Positions 1-9,587 of a stretch of DNA of 64,000 bases are shown here, piece by piece. The stretch covers positions 2,425,751 through 2,489,750 of the forward strand of contig NZ_FOYO01000001.1 in the NCBI RefSeq assembly GCF_900111945.1, written 5' to 3'. The translations under genes were made by a program, and so were the position numbers. Source of the DNA: Litoreibacter janthinus. GTDB taxonomy: Bacteria; Pseudomonadota; Alphaproteobacteria; Rhodobacterales; Rhodobacteraceae. The notes below the pieces were generated by a model. The model was not told the DNA's origin, did not search any database, and saw only the letters and a program-made list of their open reading frames with translations. The first letter of the stretch is position 1. Each line of letters starts with the position of its first letter.

Positions 1-927
1 CATGGCTCTACTTATGCGACGATCTCCATCGGCAAGCGCGCTGGCGACAAGATGCCAGAGTTTGAATATGCAACGAAAGGCATTCACCATATCAGCGCGC
101 CCGATTGCTACCGTGCGATTGGGGAGCGCAGCGAAGCCGAGTTTTGCGACGATCTGGTCGGCGAATTCGAAGCAAAGATCGCTGAGATCGGGCCGGAAAA
201 GATCGGCGGCTTCTTCGCTGAACCAATACAGGCGTCCGGCGGTGTCGTGGTGCCACCAAAGGACTATCTCAAACGCATAGCCGCAGTTTGCCACAAACAC
301 GACATCCTGTTCATTGCCGATGAGGTTGTGACAGGCTTCGGTCGCTTGGGGCACTGGTTCGCCTCTTGGGACGAGTTCGGCGCTCAACCAGATATCATTT
401 GCTGTGCCAAAGGCCTTAGCTCTGGCTACCAACCCATTGGAGCAATGATATTTTCTGACAGAATATGGGACGCTATGCAGGGCGACCGGTGGTATGCCTC
501 TGGATTTACTTATGCGGGCCATCCCGTCGCCTGCGCAGCCTCCCTGAAGAATATCGAAATCATCGAGAGGGAGGATCTTCTTTCGCACGCCACCGATGTA
601 GGGCAATATTTTGAGGATCGCCTAAGCGTTCTGGAAGGCCTTCCATTGATCGGCGATGTGCGCGGGCGCAAGCTGATGCTCTGCGTTGAAAGCGTGGCAG
701 ACAAAACAACCAAGACGCTGCTGCCGGATCATTTGGATGTAGGGAAACGCATTGCCGATGCAGCGGAGGCACGCGGGCTTATGGTGCGCCCGATGGGGCA
801 TCTGAATGTAATGTCGCCTCCGTTGGTCATTACAAAATCTCAGATTGATTTTATCGCCGAGACGTTGGAAGCCTCTGTCAAAGAGGTCACAGATCAGTTG
901 GTTCGCAACGGGGAGAGGATTGGATAA
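1..927 (+). CDS. Class III (omega) aminotransferase, 5' end missing
   Basis: C-terminal ~308 residues of a PLP-dependent class III aminotransferase; the reading frame is open from base 1, so the N-terminus lies outside the window. The first visible residues are HGSTYATI, the H-G-S/T-T signature of this fold. IADEVVTGFGR (about residue 105 of the fragment) supplies the PLP-stacking Asp, and CCAKGLSSGYQPIGA carries the Schiff-base Lys. The family moves amino groups from omega-amino acids, diamines or beta-amino acids to pyruvate or similar acceptors. The stop TAA overlaps the ATG of the first ureohydrolase, so the three genes are surely cotranscribed. That suggests the substrate is a guanidino or amino compound processed together with the hydrolases. 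Exact substrate is not deducible. Confidence 0.93.
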   Translation, partial: HGSTYATISIGKRAGDKMPEFEYATKGIHHISAPDCYRAIGERSEAEFCDDLVGEFEAKIAEIGPEKIGGFFAEPIQASGGVVVPPKDYLKRIAAVCHKHDILFIADEVVTGFGRLGHWFASWDEFGAQPDIICCAKGLSSGYQPIGAMIFSDRIWDAMQGDRWYASGFTYAGHPVACAASLKNIEIIEREDLLSHATDVGQYFEDRLSVLEGLPLIGDVRGRKLMLCVESVADKTTKTLLPDHLDVGKRIADAAEARGLMVRPMGHLNVMSPPLVITKSQIDFIAETLEASVKEVTDQLVRNGERIG

Positions 928-1895
928 TGGCACTCAATGAAGCCTCGACCGCAGTAGATAAGGCGTTGACACGCGACGGCTACAAAGGCGCAAGTTTTGA
1001 GAACGCCTTTGGCGGTGCACTTAGTTTTCTGCGCCGCACCTACACAAAGGACCTAACTGGCGTAGATCTGGCCGTGACAGGTATTCCTTTCGATCAGGCT
1101 GTGACGAACCGGCCCGGAACGCGCCTTGGTCCGCGCGCCATTCGCGAACAATCCTCGCTCCAGGCGTTCGATCCACCCTATGGGTGGGAAATCGATCCCA
1201 TCGCGGACTTCAATATAGCTGATTACGGCGATTTAGCATTTGATTATGCTGACATACCGGCCTTTCCTAAAGCTGTCACGAAGCACATTTCTACGATCTT
1301 GGATGCAGGTGCGGGCTCACTTTGCCTTGGCGGCGACCACTACATCACCTTCCCGATCCTGCGCGCCTATGTCGAAAAATTCGGGCCGCTGTCCTTGCTG
1401 CAATTTGATGCACATTCGGACACTTGGCCTGATGACGATATGTCCCGCGTCGACCACGGCACTATGTTCTATAAAGCCGTCAAGGAGGGACTAATCGTTC
1501 CCGAAAGGTCGGTGCAGGTTGGCATTCGAACTGTTTGCGAAGACTACATGGGGGTCACAGTGATCGATGCCCGTGAAGTCCATGAGACGGGAACTGCCGC
1601 TGTGGTGAAGAAGATCAAAGACGTGATCGGGGACAATCAGACCTATTTGACCTTCGATATCGATTGTCTTGATCCAGCCTTTGCGCCTGGGACAGGGACG
1701 CCGGTTTCTGGCGGTCTTAGCTCTGCTCAGGCCTTGCATATCCTGCGAGACCTGAAAGGGCTCAACATGGTCGGAGGCGACGTGGTCGAAGTATCACCGC
1801 CTTTTGACGTTGGCGGGGCGACTGCCGTGGCGGGGGCGCAAATCGCAACGGAACTGATGTGTCTTTATTGTTATAACAAGCGGGAGCGTGCGTGA
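927..1895 (+). CDS. speB: Agmatinase-family ureohydrolase (first of tandem pair)
   Basis: 322-residue arginase/agmatinase superfamily enzyme that hydrolyses a guanidino group to urea plus an amine at a binuclear metal centre. The metal ligands are all visible: GGDHYITFP, FDAHSDTW and FDIDCLDPAFAPGTGTP. The start ATG overlaps the stop of the aminotransferase (TAATG), and its own stop overlaps the next ureohydrolase (TGATG). Family assignment is firm. Agmatine as substrate is inference: guanidinobutyrate, guanidinopropionate or guanidine hydrolases share the same motifs, and the aminotransferase partner would fit omega-guanidino acid catabolism. Confidence 0.9.
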   Translation: MALNEASTAVDKALTRDGYKGASFENAFGGALSFLRRTYTKDLTGVDLAVTGIPFDQAVTNRPGTRLGPRAIREQSSLQAFDPPYGWEIDPIADFNIADYGDLAFDYADIPAFPKAVTKHISTILDAGAGSLCLGGDHYITFPILRAYVEKFGPLSLLQFDAHSDTWPDDDMSRVDHGTMFYKAVKEGLIVPERSVQVGIRTVCEDYMGVTVIDAREVHETGTAAVVKKIKDVIGDNQTYLTFDIDCLDPAFAPGTGTPVSGGLSSAQALHILRDLKGLNMVGGDVVEVSPPFDVGGATAVAGAQIATELMCLYCYNKRERA

Positions 1896-2836
1896 TGCCA
1901 AACCAACCGGTCTCTGGGAATGATCTTGCGCGCTTTGCCGGGCAGGGCACCTTTATGCGACTACCCAGGGTCGACAGCGCAGACGGTCTAGACGTAGCCT
2001 TTCTGGGCATTCCAATGGATCACGGGTCGAGTTGGCGGTCTGGCACACGTTTCGGACCTGCACAGGTCCGCAATGAAAGTGCGATGATCCGGCCTTACGC
2101 TGTGCAAACTGGAGCAGCGCCCTTCGACGCGCTGCAATGCGCGGATGTAGGTGATGTGGCCATCAACACATTCAATCTACGCGAAAGTATTCGTATTATT
2201 ACAGAGCATTACGACGCGCTTCTAAAGCACGACGTTATCCCGATGAGCATTGGTGGCGATCATACAATTACCCTCCCGATTCTGCGCGCCATTGCGAAAA
2301 AGCATGGGCCCGTCGGCCTTGTCCATGTGGACGCACATGCCGATGTGAACGACGAAATGTTTGGGGAGCGTGAGACCCATGGCACCGTGTTCCGCCGTGC
2401 GTATGAGGAGGGGCTGCTCCGCCCGACTGATGTCTACCAGATCGGATTGCGCGGGACGGGCTACACCGCTGAGGATTTCGACGAACCACGGGAATGGGGT
2501 TTCAACCTGACTTTGGCTCAGGAGCTTTGGCACAAATCCACCGCACCTCTTGCCGCTCATATCAAAAAGAACATGGGCGCGGGGCCGGTCTATATCACCT
2601 ACGACATCGACAGTCTTGATCCCTCGATTGCGCCGGGCACAGGAACACCGGAAATCGGCGGGCTGACAACGCCGCAGGCGCTGGAGCTGATCAGAGGCCT
2701 TCGGGGTTTGCCGATTGTTGGCTGTGATCTCGTGGAGGTGGCGCCACCTTACGACACTAGCGGAAACACAGCATTGACGGCTGCCAACATTATGTTCGAA
2801 ATGCTCTCAATATTGCCGGGCGTGCCCTATCGATAG
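1895..2836 (+). CDS. speB: Agmatinase-family ureohydrolase (second of tandem pair)
   Basis: 313 residues from the ATG at 1895; a GTG one codon upstream (1892) is also possible. It is a paralogue of the preceding gene with all metal ligands kept: GGDHTITLP, VDAHADVND and YDIDSLDPSIAPGTGTPE. Similar size and a shared core suggest an old duplication, but the N-terminal thirds and the substrate loops differ considerably (for example the stretch after DAHADVND is ETHGTVFRRA here, against DHGTMFYKA in the first copy). The pair could form a mixed oligomer or act on two related guanidino compounds. Translation is coupled to the upstream gene by a one-base stop/start overlap. Confidence 0.9.
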   Translation: MPNQPVSGNDLARFAGQGTFMRLPRVDSADGLDVAFLGIPMDHGSSWRSGTRFGPAQVRNESAMIRPYAVQTGAAPFDALQCADVGDVAINTFNLRESIRIITEHYDALLKHDVIPMSIGGDHTITLPILRAIAKKHGPVGLVHVDAHADVNDEMFGERETHGTVFRRAYEEGLLRPTDVYQIGLRGTGYTAEDFDEPREWGFNLTLAQELWHKSTAPLAAHIKKNMGAGPVYITYDIDSLDPSIAPGTGTPEIGGLTTPQALELIRGLRGLPIVGCDLVEVAPPYDTSGNTALTAANIMFEMLSILPGVPYR

Positions 2837-2900
2837 TTTTACCAAACTGTCTTGAAGTGCCGTCATATTGTTAAAGAATTTGCTCGGAGGCTCGCGCGCT

Positions 2901-3788
2901 ATGAATCAGGCGCCAAGAGAGATTAGCTATGCGCACGCGGCGCGATCACGAGGCGGGCGCGCCCTTATTCGGGTTCTGGAAAATACCACAGGTCGCATTC
3001 GCATGATCCGTCGTGCGCGCGGCTACGAGCAGGAGGTCGCGGCCGGCGCAGATTTCTGGGAGGTCATGACCGAACGCTACGGCCTCACCTTAGAGGTGAT
3101 GGGCGGAGCGCCGGCAAATATTCCCTCGACTGGCCCGCTGATAACAATAGCCAACCATCCTTACGGCATCCTCGACGGCTTGATGATGGGCCATATCCTG
3201 AGCCACACGCGCGGGGATTTCCGGATTTTGGCCAATGCTGTTTTTCGCAAGGCTGAGGATATCAACAAGATCATTCTGCCGATCAGTTTTGATCAGTCGA
3301 AAGAGGCGGTTGCGCAGAACGTCGCCACGCGCAAAGAGGCGCTCAGCTATCTGGGGGACGGTGGCGCGGTTGGGGTGTTTCCCGGCGGCACGGTTTCGAC
3401 CTCGGCCAAGCCTTTTGGCGAACCTATAGATCCGGCATGGCGCACCTTCACCGCGAAGCTGATCGCCAAGTCCGAGGCCGCCGTTGTGCCGATTTACTTC
3501 GCCGGTTCCAATTCTCGATTGTTCCAACTGGCAAGTCACGCGCACCCGACTTTGCGGCTGGCATTGCTGATTAAGGAATTTAAACGCCGCGTGGATGAAC
3601 CAGTGCGTGTCGTAATCGGTGATCCAATCCCGAAAGAGGCTCTTGAGCCATATTACAAAGACCCCAAAGCGATGATGGACTTTTTGCGCAGATCGACATA
3701 CGAGTTGGCGCCCGAACCTCTCTCTTCGCTGGACTATGGCTACGAGTTTGAGGATAGGTGGAAGCAGAAAGCAAACGGCGCAGGCTAA
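2901..3788 (+). CDS. PlsC-like lysophospholipid acyltransferase family protein
   Basis: 295-residue soluble or membrane-associated acyltransferase. [17 protein letters not shown] (about residues 80-95) is the NHP-(x)-D catalytic box, and VFPGGTVS is the acyl-acceptor box of the glycerolphosphate acyltransferase fold. Such proteins acylate lysophospholipids or ornithine lipids. I chose ATG 2901 because GGAGG lies about 10 bases upstream; an in-frame TTG at 2868 would add 11 residues without a comparable ribosome site. The stop overlaps the murI start (TAATG), so the two genes are translated as a unit. The precise lipid substrate cannot be read from sequence. Confidence 0.85.
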   Translation: MNQAPREISYAHAARSRGGRALIRVLENTTGRIRMIRRARGYEQEVAAGADFWEVMTERYGLTLEVMGGAPANIPSTGPLITIANHPYGILDGLMMGHILSHTRGDFRILANAVFRKAEDINKIILPISFDQSKEAVAQNVATRKEALSYLGDGGAVGVFPGGTVSTSAKPFGEPIDPAWRTFTAKLIAKSEAAVVPIYFAGSNSRLFQLASHAHPTLRLALLIKEFKRRVDEPVRVVIGDPIPKEALEPYYKDPKAMMDFLRRSTYELAPEPLSSLDYGYEFEDRWKQKANGAG

Positions 3789-4600
3789 TGGCAGTAGGTA
3801 TTTTCGACAGTGGGTTAGGCGGCTTGACCGTCTATGACCAGATTGCGGCTGACATGCCCGATCTGCCGGTCTGCTATTTCGCCGACAGCGCGAATACGCC
3901 CTACGGTGTGCGGACACCGGATGATATTTTTAACCTGACCTGTGCGGCCACCCAGTCCTTGTTTGACGCAGGCTGCGATCTGGTGATCTTGGCGTGCAAT
4001 ACGGCATCGGCCGCAGCACTTCGTCGGATGCAGGAAAGCTGGGTACCGACTGACAAGCGTGTGCTTGGTGTTTTCGTCCCGATGATCGAAGCCCTAACCG
4101 AACGCAACTGGGGCGATAACTCCCCGCCCCGTGAGGTAGATGTGCGCGATGTGGCCTTGTTCGCAACCCCTGCGACCGTTGCGTCGCGGGCGTTCCAGCG
4201 CGAACTGGCGTTCCGTGCGATTGGTGTCGACGTTGAGGCTCAACCCTGCGGGGGCCTTGTAGACGCGCTGGAAGACGGCGACGAGATGCTGGCCGAGGCG
4301 CTGGTGCGCTCTCATGTGGATGCGCTGAAACGGCGGATGCCCCATCCGCAAGCGGCAATTCTTGGATGTACGCATTACCCGTTGATGCAAAAAGCTTTTC
4401 AAGACGCGCTCGGTTCTGATGTTAAAGTGTTCTCGCAGGCCAATCTGGTTTCAGCAAGTCTTGCCGACTACCTGAAGCGGCACCCGAATATGCTGGGCAA
4501 AGGAACAGAAACCAAGTTTCTGACGACAGGTGATCCCGCGCAGGTGACCGACCGCGCAACGCAATTCTTGCGACGAAAGATCAAGTTTGAAGCGGCCTGA
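3788..4600 (+). CDS. murI: Glutamate racemase
   Basis: 270 residues. It converts L- to D-glutamate for peptidoglycan stem peptides in the cytoplasm. [10 protein letters not shown] at the N-terminus, LACNTAS with catalytic Cys69, and LGCTHYPL with the second catalytic Cys (near residue 190) are the three signatures of the Asp/Glu racemase family. The start is the ATG that overlaps the acyltransferase stop; an upstream in-frame start at 3758 would lie inside that gene and would precede the conserved GIFDSG beginning. Length is normal for MurI. Confidence 0.95.
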   Translation: MAVGIFDSGLGGLTVYDQIAADMPDLPVCYFADSANTPYGVRTPDDIFNLTCAATQSLFDAGCDLVILACNTASAAALRRMQESWVPTDKRVLGVFVPMIEALTERNWGDNSPPREVDVRDVALFATPATVASRAFQRELAFRAIGVDVEAQPCGGLVDALEDGDEMLAEALVRSHVDALKRRMPHPQAAILGCTHYPLMQKAFQDALGSDVKVFSQANLVSASLADYLKRHPNMLGKGTETKFLTTGDPAQVTDRATQFLRRKIKFEAA

Positions 4601-4655
4601 TTGCCGCCCGCACGTCTTTCTTCTAAACCTTCTATGAATTCATACGGAGTCTGTC

Positions 4656-5684
4656 ATGACCCATAAAATCGCTATCCTTGGTGCGTCAGGATACACTGGC
4701 GCCGAACTTGTTCGGTTGATCTCTACACACCCGTCTCTGACCATCGCGGCCCTGTCCGCCGATCGCAAAGCCGGCATGGAAATGTCCGACGTCTTCCCGC
4801 ATTTGCGGCATCTGGATTTACCCACTCTCGTTACCATCGACGAGATTGACTTCAGCGAAATCGATCTGTGCTTCTGTGCGCTCCCCCATAAAACCTCGCA
4901 GGAAGTTATCCTGAAACTGCCTGAAACGCTGAAGATCGTCGACCTGTCCGCTGATTTCCGGTTGCGCGACCCAGAGGCCTATAAGACGTGGTACGGCAAT
5001 GATCATGCAGCCTTGGAGATGCAGAAGGAAGCCGTTTACGGCCTGACAGAGTTCTACCGCGACGACATCGCGGGCGCGCGGTTGGTTGCTGGAACAGGCT
5101 GTAACGCCGCTACCGGGCAATTTGCCTTGCGGCCGTTGATTGCCGCTGGCGTGATCGATCTGGACGACATCATCCTTGACCTGAAAGTAGGCGTGTCAGG
5201 CGCGGGGCGGTCCTTGAAAGAAAATCTGCTCCATGCGGAGCTGTCAGAGGGCAGCAATGCCTACGCGATCGGCGGCACGCACCGGCATCTGGGTGAGTTC
5301 GACCAAGAGTTCTCTGCCATTGCCGGACGGGACGTTAAGGTTCAGTTTACCCCGCATCTGGTGCCAATGAACCGCGGCATCCTTGCGACAGTTTATGTTA
5401 AAGGCGACGCGGCGGAGATTCACGCGACGCTGGCGGAGGCCTATAGCGGCGAACCCTTCGTTGTAATTCTGCCGTTCGGACAGGCCCCATCCACCCACGA
5501 GACCCGCGGGGCGAACTTCGTTCATATCGGGGTGACGGGTGATCGTATCGAGGGGCGGGCAATCGTGATCGCGGCGCTCGACAACCTCACGAAAGGCTCA
5601 TCGGGTCAGGCGTTGCAAAACGCCAATTTGATGTTAGGTCTTGAAGAGACCGAGGGGCTGATGATGGCCCCGCTGTTCCCGTAA
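4656..5684 (+). CDS. argC: N-acetyl-gamma-glutamyl-phosphate reductase
   Basis: 342 residues. It catalyses the NADPH-dependent third step of arginine biosynthesis. [12 protein letters not shown] is the Rossmann dinucleotide site at residues 9-20, and VAGTGCNA carries catalytic Cys149. GVSGAGR and the late [11 protein letters not shown] stretch are typical of type 1 ArgC. It stands between murI (55-base gap) and ccmE (12-base gap), so it may head a short transcript with ccmE. Length and motifs are complete. Confidence 0.96.
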   Translation: MTHKIAILGASGYTGAELVRLISTHPSLTIAALSADRKAGMEMSDVFPHLRHLDLPTLVTIDEIDFSEIDLCFCALPHKTSQEVILKLPETLKIVDLSADFRLRDPEAYKTWYGNDHAALEMQKEAVYGLTEFYRDDIAGARLVAGTGCNAATGQFALRPLIAAGVIDLDDIILDLKVGVSGAGRSLKENLLHAELSEGSNAYAIGGTHRHLGEFDQEFSAIAGRDVKVQFTPHLVPMNRGILATVYVKGDAAEIHATLAEAYSGEPFVVILPFGQAPSTHETRGANFVHIGVTGDRIEGRAIVIAALDNLTKGSSGQALQNANLMLGLEETEGLMMAPLFP

Positions 5685-5696
5685 AGGATCCGCGCC

Positions 5697-6143
5697 ATGA
5701 AGGGCCTCAAGAAAAAACGTCGTATTCAGGTCATCGCAGTTGCTGCGGTGGCTTTGTTGATTTCGACCGGATTGATCGGTTACGCCCTTCGCGATGGAAT
5801 CAATTTTTTCCGATCGCCAACTCAAGTCGTTGAATCGCCACCAGCTGAGACAGAAACGTTTCGGATTGGCGGGCTGGTCGAGGATGGCAGCCTGAAAGTG
5901 AATGCATCCGAAGAGATCGTGTTCAACGTGACCGATGGCAATGCAGTGGTGCAGGTGGCGTATACAGGAATCCTTCCCGACTTGTTCGAAGAAGGTCAAG
6001 GCATGGTAGGGACCGGAAGATACATTCAAGGCGTCTTTCAAGCCACTGAAATATTAGCGAAACACGACGAGAAATACATGCCAGTAGAGGTCATCGACGC
6101 GCTGAAAGAACAGGGCGTTTACCAAGAGGCGAACGGTAGCTAA
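5697..6143 (+). CDS. ccmE: Cytochrome c maturation heme chaperone CcmE
   Basis: 148 residues. Basic N-terminus, one membrane anchor (about residues 10-30), then the periplasmic OB-fold. LAKHDEKYMP holds His123, which binds heme covalently, and Tyr127, the usual axial ligand. CcmE carries heme from CcmABCD to the CcmF/CcmH ligase. Only 12 bases separate it from argC. The other ccm genes are absent here: the next genes downstream are a lysis cassette and an enoyl-CoA hydratase, so ccmF and ccmH must lie elsewhere. Confidence 0.95.
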   Translation: MKGLKKKRRIQVIAVAAVALLISTGLIGYALRDGINFFRSPTQVVESPPAETETFRIGGLVEDGSLKVNASEEIVFNVTDGNAVVQVAYTGILPDLFEEGQGMVGTGRYIQGVFQATEILAKHDEKYMPVEVIDALKEQGVYQEANGS

Positions 6144-6200
6144 GCGCCCCGTTAAGCTATTTGGCGCACCTTCGGCCCCGCGTTCCAGCGGAGGCCCAAG

Positions 6201-6812
6201 ATGCAAACTGTATTCGAAATCGCGCAAGACATCGTTCGCCGAGAAGGCGGATACGTGAACGATCCAGACGATCCGGGCGGGCCTACCAACTACGGTGTAA
6301 CCCTCCATACGATGCGCCGTTTGGGATTGGATTTGAACGCAGACGGACGGATCACAAAGGCGGATGTCGAGGCCCTGTCCGAAAAGCAGGCGGTCGAGAT
6401 CTTCATAGATCACTACTTTGTTCACCCTCGTATCGATGCTCTACCGCAACCGCTTCAGGCGAGCGTGTTCGATATGCAGGTGAACTCCGGCACGAACGCG
6501 ATCAAGCTGCTCCAACGCCTTCTTAACGATATGGGGCAAGATGTCGCTGTCGACGGAGTGATCGGCCCTCACACAATCCGAGCTGCCTATGCGGCGTACC
6601 AAGGCGCGCCCGATCACATGGCAGACGCATATGGAATTGCGCGGCGCAGCTACTATTACGATCTAGCGGAGCGTCGGCCAGCCTCACGGAAATATGCGCG
6701 ACGGCGCGACGGCGGAAAAGGCGGATGGATCAAACGGGCTGAGGAGTTTCTGTCGCCGCACTACCACCTGTCTGACACCGATCATCGCAAACGGGTGGCG
6801 TCATGGGGCTGA
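6201..6812 (+). CDS. GTA/phage-type endolysin, glycoside hydrolase 108 family
   Basis: 203-residue N-acetylmuramidase. It begins IAQDIVRREGGYVNDPDDPGGPTNYG, the GH108 signature in which the Glu of REGGYVND (residue 15) is catalytic. A peptidoglycan-binding region follows (NSGTNAIKLLQRLLND at about 93-108). It cleaves the glycan backbone to release particles. The downstream holin overlaps by 10 bases. The same endolysin-holin pair, away from the structural cluster, is known for the Rhodobacter capsulatus gene transfer agent (rcc00555/rcc00556), and I infer a GTA role here rather than a prophage because no other phage gene is near. Confidence 0.88.
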   Translation: MQTVFEIAQDIVRREGGYVNDPDDPGGPTNYGVTLHTMRRLGLDLNADGRITKADVEALSEKQAVEIFIDHYFVHPRIDALPQPLQASVFDMQVNSGTNAIKLLQRLLNDMGQDVAVDGVIGPHTIRAAYAAYQGAPDHMADAYGIARRSYYYDLAERRPASRKYARRRDGGKGGWIKRAEEFLSPHYHLSDTDHRKRVASWG

Positions 6813-7279
6813 TCTCGAAGGTTTTAGGCGGCGGTGTGGGGGCGGCAGCAGACGCTGTTGTTGACGTTGCAGAGGTCTTTCGCCCCAATGCAACACGGGA
6901 GATGGAATTGGGCCATGAGGCTTTCACAGCCTCGCTCAGCCAGCACGGTGCCGAGTTTCAATACGGACGCGTCGGGTGGTTCGATAGGTTGATGAACGGT
7001 CTCAACCGTCTTCCTAGGCCAATGCTAGCGCTCGGTACGCTCGGGATGTTTGTCTATGCTATGGTCGACCCGCTGTCCTTTGCCGAGCGGATGAAGGGGC
7101 TGGACTACGTGCCTGAGCCGATGTGGTGGCTACTTGGGGCGATCGTCAGTTTCTATTTCGGTGCGCGCGAATTGCACTATCGCAGAAGGCCGCCAACGGC
7201 GCCGTCAAATCCGCCATCCCGGCGTGTCCCGTCAACAAATCCGGCGCTGGAGGCTTGGCGATCTGAAAGAGGCGGTTAA
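6803..7279 (+). CDS. GTA-type holin (3TM holin family)
   Basis: 158-residue small membrane protein. The N-terminal Ala/Gly-rich stretch (residues 5-25) is followed by an amphipathic region, then two clear hydrophobic spans, about 73-88 and 107-126, and a basic proline-rich tail. This matches the GTA holin family of Rhodobacterales. It would let the overlapping endolysin reach the periplasm. The start codon lies within the last codons of the endolysin, so the two are translationally coupled. No gene of GTA head or tail is in the window. Confidence 0.8.
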   Translation: MGLISKVLGGGVGAAADAVVDVAEVFRPNATREMELGHEAFTASLSQHGAEFQYGRVGWFDRLMNGLNRLPRPMLALGTLGMFVYAMVDPLSFAERMKGLDYVPEPMWWLLGAIVSFYFGARELHYRRRPPTAPSNPPSRRVPSTNPALEAWRSERGG

Positions 7280-7363
7280 AATCAACGAATGACGGCGCGT
7301 TTCGCTTTTCTAAACTGAACGGTTCGCTATCTTAGCGTCCAACATCTGAATTGGAGAAGCCCG

Positions 7364-8140
7364 ATGCAATACGAAACCTTGCGGCTGAATGTCAGCAACA
7401 ACGTTGCGATCATAGAATTCACCCGTGACGAGGTGATGAATGCGCTCAACACGCAGATGCGAGCAGAAATACTGCATGCGGTCAAAGCTGCCGAATCCAC
7501 AGCTCGAGTGCTGGTGCTTACGGGTAAGGGACGGGCATTCTGCTCTGGTCAGGATTTGGGGGATCGCGCGAGCGTCGCTTCGACCGACCTGGAGCGCACC
7601 TTGCGCGACGAATACGTCCCAATGCTGATGGCGATCTACAATTGTCGAATCCCGACCATCTCGGCGGTAAATGGGCCAGCGGCGGGGGCAGGGGCCAACC
7701 TTGCATTGGCAGCGGATGTGGTCATTGCCACCCGATCCGCAGTGTTCTTGCAGGCGTTCACACGCATCGGGCTTATTCCTGATGCAGGCGGCAGCTACTT
7801 CCTTCCGCGTCAGGTTGGGTTAGCAAAGGCCATGGGGGCCGCATTGTTTGCCGAGCCGCTTACCGCGGATCAGGCCAGCGCAATGGGGATGATTTGGGAA
7901 TCAGTCGCGGATGAAGAGTTTGCCCAGCATTGGAAGAACCGTGCGACCCATCTGGCCAACGGGCCAACGGAGGCCTACGCGCGGGTCAAAAAGATCATGC
8001 GGTCGAGCTTCGAGAACGATCTAGAGAAACAGCTACTTTTAGAAGCAAAGCTTCAGGGCGAGTGCGGCAAGACCCATGACTTCCGCGAGGGCGTTTTGGC
8101 GTTTCTAGACAAGCGTGCGGCGAATTACGAAGGGCGCTGA
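7364..8140 (+). CDS. Enoyl-CoA hydratase/isomerase family protein (PaaG-like)
   Basis: 258-residue crotonase-fold enzyme. GRAFCSGQDLGDR (about residues 60-72) and NGPAAGAGANLALAADVVIA (about 102-121) form the oxyanion hole and CoA pocket. FTRIGLIPDAGGSYFLPR has the Asp typical of PaaG, the ring epoxide isomerase of phenylacetate degradation, rather than the two-Glu hydratases. No other paa gene is nearby, so a role in general acyl-CoA isomerisation is equally possible. A ribosome site (GGAGAAG) precedes ATG 7364. The gene ends at a hairpin shared with gltA. Confidence 0.88.
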   Translation: MQYETLRLNVSNNVAIIEFTRDEVMNALNTQMRAEILHAVKAAESTARVLVLTGKGRAFCSGQDLGDRASVASTDLERTLRDEYVPMLMAIYNCRIPTISAVNGPAAGAGANLALAADVVIATRSAVFLQAFTRIGLIPDAGGSYFLPRQVGLAKAMGAALFAEPLTADQASAMGMIWESVADEEFAQHWKNRATHLANGPTEAYARVKKIMRSSFENDLEKQLLLEAKLQGECGKTHDFREGVLAFLDKRAANYEGR

Positions 8141-8153
8141 GCAAGAAAAGAAA

Positions 8154-8175
8154 AAGGCCACCCGAAGGTGGCCTT
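8154..8175. terminator. Bidirectional intrinsic terminator between enoyl-CoA hydratase and gltA
   Basis: Perfect 9-bp stem AAGGCCACC / GGTGGCCTT closed by CGAA. A-tract on the left and TT on the right give short U-runs in both directions. It lies between two convergent genes, 13 bases after one stop and 5 before the other. Confidence 0.8.
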
Positions 8176-8180
8176 GATAC

Positions 8181-9470
8181 TTAGCGGTTTTCGATGTCGA
8201 TGTAGTCTCGCAACGCTTCGCCCGTGTAGAGCTGGCGCGGGCGGCCGATTTTGAGGTTCGGATCCGAAATCTGCTCTTTCCACTGGGAAATCCAGCCAAC
8301 CGTCCGGGCCAATGCGAAGATTGGCGTGAACATCGAAGTCGGGAAACCCATCGCTTCCAGAATGATGCCGGAGTAGAAGTCGACGTTCGGGAACAGTTTC
8401 TTTTCTGCGAAATACGGGTCGTTCAGTGCTTGCTTTTCAAGCTCTTTCGCGACCTGCAGCTTGGGGTTGTTCTCGACGCCCAGAAGGTCAAGGACCTCGT
8501 CAGCCGATTGCTTCATCACCTTCGCGCGCGGATCGAAATTCTTGTACACGCGGTGGCCGAATCCCATCAGTCGGAACGGATCGTTCTTGTCTTTGGCACG
8601 CGCGATGAACTCGGGAATACGATCGACAGTGCCGATTTCTTCCAGCATTTCTAGGCACGCTTGGTTTGCGCCGCCGTGTGCAGGGCCCCACAGACAAGCG
8701 ATGCCCGCTGCGATACAGGCGAACGGGTTCGCGCCGGATGACGATGCCAAGCGCACGGTCGAAGTCGATGCATTCTGCTCGTGATCTGCGTGCAACGTGA
8801 AGATGCGGTCCATGGCGCGCGCCAGAATGGGGTCCACTTCGTATTTCTCCGCAGGAACAGAGAAACACATATGCAAGAAGTTCGCGGCGTAATCGAGATC
8901 GTTGCGGGGATACACGAATGGTTGCCCGATGGAGTATTTGAACGCCATCGCCGCAATTGTCGGCAGCTTAGCAATCAGACGGATCGCTGCGACTTCGCGC
9001 TGCCACTCGTCGTTGATATCGGTGCTGTCGTGGTAGAATGCCGACATCGCACCTACGACGCCCACGAGCGTAGCCATCGGGTGAGCATCGCGGCGGAAAC
9101 CACGGAAGAAATTGTGCATTTGCTCGTGAACCATCGTGTGGTTAGTCACGCGGGATTCGAAGTCTTCCAGCTCTGTCGCAGATGGCAGCTCGCCGTATAG
9201 CAGCAGGTAGCAAACTTCTAAATAATGGGACTTTTCGGCCAATTGGTCGATCGGATAGCCGCGGTGCAGCAATTCGCCTTTGGCGCCATCGATGAAGGTG
9301 ATGGTGCTGTCGCAGGCTGCGGTTGACGTAAAGCCAGGGTCGTAGGTGAACACGTCGCCTTGCGCATAGAGTTTGGTGATGTCGACGACATCAGGCCCCA
9401 CAGTCGGGGAATAGATCGGCAACTCGATTTCGTTATTACCAATAATCAATCGTGCGGATTTGTCGGACAT
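8181..9470 (-). CDS. gltA: Citrate synthase (type I, hexameric)
   Basis: 429 residues. It condenses oxaloacetate and acetyl-CoA at the entry of the TCA cycle. Catalytic landmarks include [26 protein letters not shown] and the late [17 protein letters not shown] block, with the Asp within [19 protein letters not shown] sits 6 bases before the ATG. Length is that of the Gram-negative, NADH-sensitive class. It reads toward the enoyl-CoA hydratase gene and shares its terminator. Confidence 0.98.
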   Translation of the reverse strand: MSDKSARLIIGNNEIELPIYSPTVGPDVVDITKLYAQGDVFTYDPGFTSTAACDSTITFIDGAKGELLHRGYPIDQLAEKSHYLEVCYLLLYGELPSATELEDFESRVTNHTMVHEQMHNFFRGFRRDAHPMATLVGVVGAMSAFYHDSTDINDEWQREVAAIRLIAKLPTIAAMAFKYSIGQPFVYPRNDLDYAANFLHMCFSVPAEKYEVDPILARAMDRIFTLHADHEQNASTSTVRLASSSGANPFACIAAGIACLWGPAHGGANQACLEMLEEIGTVDRIPEFIARAKDKNDPFRLMGFGHRVYKNFDPRAKVMKQSADEVLDLLGVENNPKLQVAKELEKQALNDPYFAEKKLFPNVDFYSGIILEAMGFPTSMFTPIFALARTVGWISQWKEQISDPNLKIGRPRQLYTGEALRDYIDIENR

Positions 9471-9587
9471 ACATTCACCTTTCGTGTGTCTGGAGGTGTG
9501 CGCGGTCGCAACCTCCTGTTATAAATGGCATTTCTGCCATCCGGCTTGTTGTTCTCTTATCTCCTCGCCGACCTTCGGCAAGGGCCA

